Part shown: one piece after another, positions 44,501 to 50,600 of the stretch | How positions within the stretch are numbered: the stretch's first letter is position 1 | Layout of the letters: the number at the start of each line of letters is the position of its first letter | Assembly: GCA_017416685.1 (NCBI GenBank) | Contig: JAFQBN010000002.1 | Location: 264,991-328,990, forward strand | Reading direction: 5' to 3' | DNA length: 64,000 nucleotides | From: Oscillospiraceae bacterium | GTDB taxonomy: Bacteria > Bacillota > Clostridia > Oscillospirales > Oscillospiraceae | Program-made: the position numbers and the translations under genes | The notes under the pieces: generated by a model | The model's input: only the letters and a program-made list of their open reading frames with translations | Databases searched by the model: none | Told to the model about the DNA's origin: nothing

Positions 44501-45170
44501 CCCGCAGCTCGTCCCGCAGGATCAGGCACTTCTTGGCCTTGGCGCTCTGCTCGCGCAGAGGTTCCACCTGCTGCTCCAGTTCTTCGATCTTATCGTTGAT
44601 GCGCACAAGGTTTTCGTCGGTGTGGGCCAGCTTGCGTTCGGCCTCTTCCTTGCGGTGGCGGTAGCGGGAGATGCCGGCGGCCTCCTCAAAAATCTCGCGG
44701 CGGTCGGCGGACTTGACGGACAGGATCTCGTCGATCTTTCCCTGACCGATGATGGAGTAACCCTCCCGACCCAGGCCTGTGTCCATGAACAGCTCGTTGA
44801 CGTCCTTCAGACGGACGGAGCGGCGGTTGATGTAGTACATACTCTCGCCGGAACGGTAGTACCGGCGGGTGACCATCACTTCGCTCTCTTCCATGTCGAA
44901 GATGTGGCTGGTGTTGTCCAGCACCAGGGACACTTCAGCATAGTTGGTCTGCTTGCGCTTGGCCGTACCGCCGAAAATGACATCCTCCATCTTGCCGCCG
45001 CGCAGAGCGCGGGTGGACTGTTCGCCCATGACCCAGCGGATAGCATCGGAAATATTCGACTTACCGGAACCGTTGGGACCCACGATGGCGGTAATGTCTT
45101 CGCCAAAGGTGAGGACCGTGCGGTCCGGGAAGGATTTGAAGCCTTCGATCTCCAGTGCTTTCAGATACAA
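41598..45170 (-). CDS. smc: Chromosome partition protein SMC
   Basis: A 1190-residue SMC ATPase that compacts and segregates DNA with ScpA/ScpB. The Walker A GPNGSGKSN is at 31-39; two long coiled coils flank a hinge at about 520-640 (with glycine-rich GGSMTGGSASRSAG after it); the signature LSGGEK begins at 1091, and Walker B MDEIEAALDD follows. The start is a TTG at 45170 preceded by GGGAGAGGTG; the translation matches the family from the second residue. A strong promoter lies 75-100 bases upstream. It is the first gene of a nine-gene operon. Confidence 0.97.
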   Translation of the reverse strand: MYLKALEIEGFKSFPDRTVLTFGEDITAIVGPNGSGKSNISDAIRWVMGEQSTRALRGGKMEDVIFGGTAKRKQTNYAEVSLVLDNTSHIFDMEESEVMVTRRYYRSGESMYYINRRSVRLKDVNELFMDTGLGREGYSIIGQGKIDEILSVKSADRREIFEEAAGISRYRHRKEEAERKLAHTDENLVRINDKIEELEQQVEPLREQSAKAKKCLILRDELRGLEISVWLDKLERIRTNTIKFNADYEDAVRRREALERERDALYAATEHCSEQIREKDLEMEQIRQVISQRQAGQAELESAIAVLNSNIENNKDNARRLQAELEQQEGREGGLVSQINQHQTRLAEIDEGIARLDAQLDQLRRQAEEAAKSVGTLDMELEQLRQRQAVGSADATEAKALLSALAAAAQEVLDREGAVGRERAELDTRMEEAKASQKAARADRAKAEEERDAVRNIINGYALRVDTRRQKAEQARSAHVKLQMEENELTSRFKMLTEMEKHQEGLSRAAKIVVEEAQRGTLKNICGPVAKLLKVSDKYTVAIETALGGHMQDIVVERDEDGKAAINYLKRRDGGRATFMPLNTVRPGSLKEEAQIKKEAGFVGIADQIITFDKKYAPIFSNLLGRVVVMEELDSAMACARRFGHSFRIVTLDGQVLNAGGSMTGGSASRSAGILSRANELERLKGQIAAMGEKVAEAQRAMEEAQRESAAAAYEMETAQGQLRQWEDDLLKAQALCDHCSSVVADLERQQENQQTELEQLRQRAAGIEADTKAARDRIAQLEGEAAALESEAQGKLQGQTEGRQKAADLAAQQADLAAQRAALQAEREANNAALEQLESLRRDMAGDRDNSRALMADYEQKNRDCAALIAQKQTQLDDLRKNDQAQEEAIRTLNTQKLTLEGERNRTDKESREKNADLMNMQQEVTVLEQKRTAAVMEEKSLLDKLWDTYELSHEAAKNQRVELESVPKAERRIGELKRGIAALGHVNLGAIEEFERVNERYTYLTEQRDDVNKAKAELESVIANITGEMKTIFAREFKVINDSFAQTFLELFGGGKATLELEDPDDILNCGIEIKVQPPGKALKIISLLSGGEKAFVAIALYFAILKVRPTPFVVMDEIEAALDDSNVVRFADYMRTMSEKTQFIVITHRRGTMEEADVLYGVTMQEQGVSRMLTINLNDVEKELKLR

Positions 45171-45243
45171 AGTAAGACACCTCTCCCTGTCCGACCGGCA
45201 AAGCGGCCGGGCGCGGATTTTCGCTTATAATACGAGATAGTAT

Positions 45244-45272
45244 ATTATAACAGTTCGCCCGGCTTTTTGCAA
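45244..45272 (-). promoter_or_regulatory. Promoter for smc operon
   Basis: TTGCAA, 17 bases, TATAAT on the minus strand, about 75 bases before the TTG start. Confidence 0.78.
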
Positions 45273-45320
45273 TGGATTTTCGCCGAGCTGCCGGCAAGAT
45301 TTTCCTCTTGCGCAACAGAA

Positions 45321-45350
45321 AAAACCACCCTCCCGCAGGAGGGTGGTTTT
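45321..45350 (-). terminator. Terminator of the SLH/Asp-box locus
   Basis: Arms ACCACCCTCC and GGAGGGTGGT (plus flanking A/T) with a loop of a few bases, after the TIGR04076 stop. The core is the same as the hairpin at 53738-53766. Confidence 0.88.
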
Positions 45351-45362
45351 CTTCTCATTCAC

Positions 45363-45665
45363 TTAAAGCTGCTCCAGCAGGAAAACCACCGGGCGGTAGC
45401 CATCGGTGCAGCAGGTGACAAATTCCCGGTTTCCGCCCCGAGCCATGCCGTGGACAATTTTCTGCATATCAGCCCAGGCCCAGCCACAGAACCCTTCGGG
45501 CATATCCCAGGGTCTGTTGCCGTCGACCACAAAGGTATCCCCCACCTCAAAGTGTCCGCAGGGGTTCCACTTCTCCGGCTGTGCCGTGTGCTCGCGCACC
45601 AGATCCTCGTGGAACAGTTTTTTCATTACGGTGATGCGTACAGGGTGACACTTCATTTCCGCCAT
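45363..45665 (-). CDS. TIGR04076 family protein
   Basis: A 100-residue protein matching the uncharacterised TIGR04076 family: a KCHPVRITVMKKLFHEDLV start, PCGHFEVGDTF, then PEGFCGWAWADMQK and the end CCTDGYRPVVF. Conserved cysteines suggest a redox or metal site, but no function is known. The ATG at 45665 is 5 bases after the stop of the Asp-box gene and uses GGGAG inside the end of that gene. It is the last gene of the SLH-AraC-Asp-box locus and is followed by a terminator. Confidence 0.87.
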   Translation of the reverse strand: MAEMKCHPVRITVMKKLFHEDLVREHTAQPEKWNPCGHFEVGDTFVVDGNRPWDMPEGFCGWAWADMQKIVHGMARGGNREFVTCCTDGYRPVVFLLEQL

Positions 45666-45670
45666 TAGAC

Positions 45671-46741
45671 TCACTCCCGACGCAGCTTCACATAACGGAT
45701 GCCCTTCTTGCCGTTGTGGCGATACCACAGAGTGACCAGAATGGTCTCGTCGGCCAGCACCATGACGTGCGGCTCGCCAAACGCGAAGTCGATAAATTCA
45801 TCAAACTCGCCGCTGGTGCCACTCTGGGTGGTGGCAAGGGTCTGCCATACAGGCTGATTTTCCATCATGTTGAAGCCATTCTCGTCCGGCTTTGCAAGGG
45901 CCAGCCACACGCCGGTAGGCTCCTCCTTGCGCTGGTTGTAGACCACCAGCACCGTGCCGTCCTTCCACGCCTCCAGCGCGGTGGTCTGGCCGCGGAAGGG
46001 CATGGGGAACGGGCCGGAGAAGGTCTTTCCGTCATCGGAAGACAGCAGATACTGATCCGGAGCCTGCTCGTCCTTATTCTGCCAGGTGGATACCATCAGT
46101 CGACCGTCAGACAGGCGAACAATCCAGCTCTCGCCGTACTGGCAGGGCGCAGGCTGCTTGGCAAAGGCAGTGGGCGTCCAGGTCTTGCCGCCGTCGGTGC
46201 TGCGCACCATGACCAGCTGGCAGGTGTCGGTGGGCTGCTTCTGCTCGATGGTGGGATAGGGCGCGTAAATCATGGTCATGGTTCCGTCCTTATCCACCAG
46301 CATGCCGCCCGGCTGCTCGGCAGAGCCATAGAAGGGCAGCTCCACCCGCTGAGGGGGCGGGAAATTGATGCCGTCCTCGGAGATGGCGGCGGCCATGCAG
46401 TTCTCCCACATGCCGCCCACCTCGCCGGACCAGAAGGACTCTCCAAACTCGTGGATGGGGAACCACTGTCCGGCAATGGACACCCGGCCGTCCGCCGTGG
46501 TGCGCACGGAGGCAAAGATGGATTCCTGATTCACCAGTTCGGGCCAGACCGGCTTGCACTCGCTCCAGTTCTCGCCGTCCTTGGAATAGGAAACTACGGG
46601 ATAAAAGTCATTGGAGCCACCCGCCTGATGCAGGTTGAAGGAACACACAAGGGTTCCATCGGGCATGGTTGCCAGCCGCGGGCCGGCAGCAGCCAGCGTA
46701 TCGTTGACGTAAACGTCACCTTCTGCAATTTTTTTAAACAC
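45671..46741 (-). CDS. Sialidase-fold Asp-box (BNR) protein, intracellular
   Basis: A 356-residue protein with at least four Asp-box repeats (SKDGENW at 53-59, SEDGINF at 121-127, STDGGKTW at 181-188, SSDDGKTF near 225), which mark a six-bladed beta propeller. No signal peptide. The RIP-type arginine motif of true sialidases is not clear at the N-terminus (AAGPRLATMPDG), so glycan specificity is open; exo-sialidase naming is only by fold. The GTG start at 46741 has GGGAGGAAG 5 bases upstream and overlaps the AraC gene by 8 bases, showing coupled translation. Confidence 0.83.
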   Translation of the reverse strand: MFKKIAEGDVYVNDTLAAAGPRLATMPDGTLVCSFNLHQAGGSNDFYPVVSYSKDGENWSECKPVWPELVNQESIFASVRTTADGRVSIAGQWFPIHEFGESFWSGEVGGMWENCMAAAISEDGINFPPPQRVELPFYGSAEQPGGMLVDKDGTMTMIYAPYPTIEQKQPTDTCQLVMVRSTDGGKTWTPTAFAKQPAPCQYGESWIVRLSDGRLMVSTWQNKDEQAPDQYLLSSDDGKTFSGPFPMPFRGQTTALEAWKDGTVLVVYNQRKEEPTGVWLALAKPDENGFNMMENQPVWQTLATTQSGTSGEFDEFIDFAFGEPHVMVLADETILVTLWYRHNGKKGIRYVKLRRE

Positions 46742-47582
46742 GGTTCTTCCTCCCGGATTTGTTGTTATGTTTGCGTTTATCTGTAGGCGTTTCCCCGAAA
46801 TACCTCTTAAAGGCACCGGAGAACGATTCAACCGACGCATAGCCCAGTTCAGCCGCCAGCTTGACCACCGAAACATCGCTGTTTTCCAATCGATAGGCCG
46901 CCGTTTCCATGCGCATATTACTCAAAAGCGTCCGGAACGGCACATCGAAATATTTTATGCAAAGCCGGTGTACCTGTCGGGTGGACAGTCCCATTTCCCG
47001 CGCCAGCTCCTCACAGGAGCAGCGCGGGTCATACCGATGGTTGGCCAGGTAGGACGTAATGATATCCGCCCGGCCGTCATCTTCACTCTTCCCCGCCGCA
47101 GGAACCGCACTCCCGCAATAACGGGTAAAGGCCGCCAGCAATGCCAGCAGCTCCCCCTGCACCATCTCGACATAGGCCGGTTCATTCCCCAGCAATTCAC
47201 TGCGAATGCGCATCAGCCGCTGTTGCCCCTGGAACTCATCCCGAATCAGCACCGGCTCCGTGCACACGGGCAAAGCCGCGTCTTTTGCGCCGCGATCCTC
47301 AACCGCATAAAGGAACGAGATGGTCTGCACCTGTCCCCCGTCAGGCAGAATGCGGTGCTGCTGCCGGGGCGGAAGCACCAAAAAGTGTCCCTGCGGACAG
47401 GAAATCTTTCTCTCCCCTGTAATCAGCGTGCAAGTGCCGGACAGGATATAATGCACCTCATATTTCGGATGGCTGTGGGGGTACGGATCATTGGTCAGGC
47501 TGTTACAGTGAAAATCCCGGGGCAGCCGCACACCGATACGGGCTGTGCCAAACTGCAGGCTGGTATGAAACGCAGATGCCAT
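46734..47582 (-). CDS. AraC family transcriptional regulator with cupin sensor domain
   Basis: A 282-residue regulator. The N-terminal cupin (PYPHSHPKYEVHYILSGTC, then CPQGHFLVLPP) senses a small ligand; the C-terminal about 100 residues hold two helix-turn-helix units (CEELAREMGLSTRQVHRL and VKLAAELGYASVESFSGAFKRYFG). The ATG at 47582 has GGGGGAGAG upstream. Lying between the SLH surface gene and the Asp-box gene, it probably controls this locus in response to a carbohydrate or related ligand. This is inference by position. Confidence 0.9.
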   Translation of the reverse strand: MASAFHTSLQFGTARIGVRLPRDFHCNSLTNDPYPHSHPKYEVHYILSGTCTLITGERKISCPQGHFLVLPPRQQHRILPDGGQVQTISFLYAVEDRGAKDAALPVCTEPVLIRDEFQGQQRLMRIRSELLGNEPAYVEMVQGELLALLAAFTRYCGSAVPAAGKSEDDGRADIITSYLANHRYDPRCSCEELAREMGLSTRQVHRLCIKYFDVPFRTLLSNMRMETAAYRLENSDVSVVKLAAELGYASVESFSGAFKRYFGETPTDKRKHNNKSGRKNRV

Positions 47583-47610
47583 GGTCTCTCCCCCTTTCGT
47601 CGGTTGTCGC

Positions 47611-47648
47611 AAGCCACAGCAGGCCCCAAGCGGAGCCTGCTGTGGCTT
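47611..47648 (-). other. Strong hairpin between the SLH gene and araC
   Basis: 14-base perfect arms AAGCCACAGCAGGC and GCCTGCTGTGGCTT with a 10-base loop. There is no T run after it, so it is not a standard terminator. It may stabilise or separate the messages of the SLH gene and the downstream araC gene. Confidence 0.7.
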
Positions 47649-47652
47649 CGAA

Positions 47653-50600
47653 TCACTTACTCAGATACTTCATCAAGATCTGCGCTGTCTGGGCACGGGT
47701 AGCCGTTTCGGTCACGTGGATGAAGGGGATACCGTCAAACAGTCCCTGTTCCACGGCCCACTTCAAGGCATCTGCCGCCCAATCACTGTGGGCACCGATG
47801 TCGCTCAGCTCGCCGTTGCCCGCAGGCTTGCCGGAGTAGTTATGCAGGATAACGGCCACCTGTTCCAAAGTAACGGATTCGTTGGGCTTGAATACATTGC
47901 CGCCGAAGCCGCTGACCACGCTCTTGCTGGCACCCCAGGTCACCGCATTGTTGAACCACTCGGTGGCAGGCACGTCGGTAAAGTTGTTGGTGGCGCCATT
48001 CAGGTCGGGCTTGCCCTCCTTGTTGTACAGCATCTGTACCACCATGGCGCGGGACAGCTTATCATTGGGGCCGAAGGTGGTGGCGTTGTAGCCGGCCATG
48101 ATGTTGTTCTCCACGGCATACTTTGCCGCGTCATAGAACCAGTCCTCGCTCTTCACGTCCTTGAACTCGCCCAAGGTTTCCACAGGAATTTGGGTGATGA
48201 TCAGGTTGTCCACGTCGATGTGGGTGTTGATCTTTTCCCAGCCGCTGCCGATACCGCCGCTGGAGTGGAACTGGAAGCGGAAGTGGTTGACCTTGTCAAT
48301 GGGCAGACCGGGTACCTTCTCAATCTCGGTCCACGCCTCGGGTTCCGGCTGACCACGGTCCCAGATCTTTGCGTACAGCGCGTCGGCGGTACACACCATC
48401 TTCAGGGTCTTCCATCCATCTGTGACGTAGGGGCCGCGGTGCCAGATTTCGTTCATGCCCAGGCCGATGCTGCCCTCCAGGCGGTACATAGCCGCACCGG
48501 TCTGCTGGGCGGACAGATCCTTCTGGAACATGGTCATGTACAGGCTGTTTGCCATGAAGCCCTTGCCGCGGTAGTCCAACTGGACGGAGTAGGCGCCGGT
48601 GATGTCCTTGTTGACCATGACCCAGGTCGGGGCCTGTTTAAAGTCATCGTACATGCGCAGGAACTTATCGCCGTTCTCCTCCAGGATGTTGTAGCCGGTG
48701 GTGCTGCTGGATTGGGTGGCGTACACCTTGTCCGGGCCCATGTAGCTGTAGAATGCATTGTCGCCCACGGGGTAAGCAGAGAAGTCATCGGTATGGATCA
48801 CCGTCTTCTCGCCCTGGCCGGTCACTTCCTGGGGCGCGGAGGAAACGGACACGATGGTCTTGCCGCTGATGATCTCACCCGCGCTGTTGGAAATGGTGGT
48901 GGTAACCACAGCTCTGCCGGGATTATGGAAGGTAGCAACGCCTTCATTGTTCACGGTGACCACGTTAGGATCGCTGCTTGTAAAGGTCATGGTGCCCTCG
49001 GTGCTGTAGCGGTCATAGGCAATGGGGTGGCTGCCGTCGGCGGCGGAGGCGGCAACGCTCTCCTCCACTTTCAGCTTGGCAGGAATTTTGGCAACCAGGT
49101 TGTTGATCTTGATGCTGCCATTCAGCGCAACGATGGACGCCGCCTTGGTGCAATCCTGATCCAGATGGTCGGTACACCAGATAGCCCAATCAGGCTCTTG
49201 GGCTCCGTCCGCCCAAATCTTGCCCCAAATCATTCTTCCCACATAGGCCAGCTGCACGTTGTATCTCTTGTTGGTGGCAAGGGTCATCTCCTTCACACAG
49301 GTATTCTCCAGACAGGTGATACCCTTGGTGCTGAACTTCACGCCAATACCCTGACGCATCCGCACCTCTGCCACGGAGGAGGCATTGTCCAAAGACAGGT
49401 CAAACTCCATGATGTAGCTGCTGTCTGGAATCTTGTCCGCAGGGGCCCGCCAGGTCTTGATCACCGCAGACAAATTCTTCTTCTCCAGAGTGAACTGAGG
49501 CACATAGTGTTCCGCCTTAAGAATATTAGGCCAGAACTCAGGGCTGTTGGGATCATCCCACACGCCCACGATGCTGCGCAGGGAGGTTTCATACATGATG
49601 GTAAGCACTCTGCCGTCGTCCAGGTAGGCGCAGGAGGGGTCGGCGCAGTCCTGCTCCACCCCCTGCCCATGCTTGATGGGCGCATAAATCAAGGAAGTCT
49701 CGCTCTCCTCCCAGCCGGCGTTCAGGTAGAACACCTTGCCCCAGGAGGGACGGCCCTCACCGTTTGCCAGCTTGCCGGTGGCCCAGGTGGTGAAGGCACG
49801 GTTGGAGTCGATCAGCGTCATCTGAGGCTGCAGAACGCCGGTAACCTCGTTATCAATCAGCTCCCACGTTCTGCCGCGGTCACGGGTAATCACCACCATA
49901 CCGCTGCTTCGGGCAAAGCCGTAAACCAGCTTGTCGGTGCCGTCGGGGGTCAGCAGGGAGAATTCGTTGAATTCCTCACCGATGGAAACGGTGTCGCCTT
50001 CGGGAGCCAGATTGGGAACCTGTCGGGCATCCTCCACGGGATCCCACTCCCAGCGCTGAATCTCGGGATTGAACTTCAGATCATACACGTGGACGTTTTC
50101 CACACCGCTGTAAGTAGGCAGCAAAATGGTGCCGTCATTAAACTGCACGCCGTCGCCGCGCTTGTTGTCGCCGCTGAGGTACTGGAAGTCGGCCCAGCGC
50201 TTGCCGGGTTCCCCGGCCATCCAGCCGGCCAGATCGTCCACGGCAATCCAGGTCAGCCACACCTGGGCATCGTACCCGCCGTTGTGGTACAGGCGGAAGG
50301 TGCCGGTGTGCAGCAGGGCGTCCTCCATCTCGCCGTCATTGTCCAGATCCATCTTGACGGGCATCAGGTCGCTGTCGCCGGACATACCGGCTACAACGTA
50401 GTCGTTGTTGGGCAGCTGGACTTTCAGCAGCTCGTAGCGATTGAAGGCACTGCCCATGCCGGGGGCATTCATTTCCTCCACGGCGGTGCGGGTATCGTAG
50501 AACTCACGGACGGTCCAGGTTTCGCCGTTGTCCTCGCTGATGGCGAAGTGGGGGCCGTAGTTGCCCATGATGGGGTAAGTAAAGTTACCGCTGTGGATGG

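Noticed and set aside
41325-45230. A 1301-codon plus-strand frame opposite smc
   Set aside because: Low-complexity Leu/Gln-rich shadow of the smc coiled coils; smc itself is unmistakable.
45671-46741. Calling the intracellular Asp-box protein a sialidase
   Set aside because: Asp boxes show the fold only; the arginine motif of GH33 was not clear and no sialic acid catabolic genes are present.
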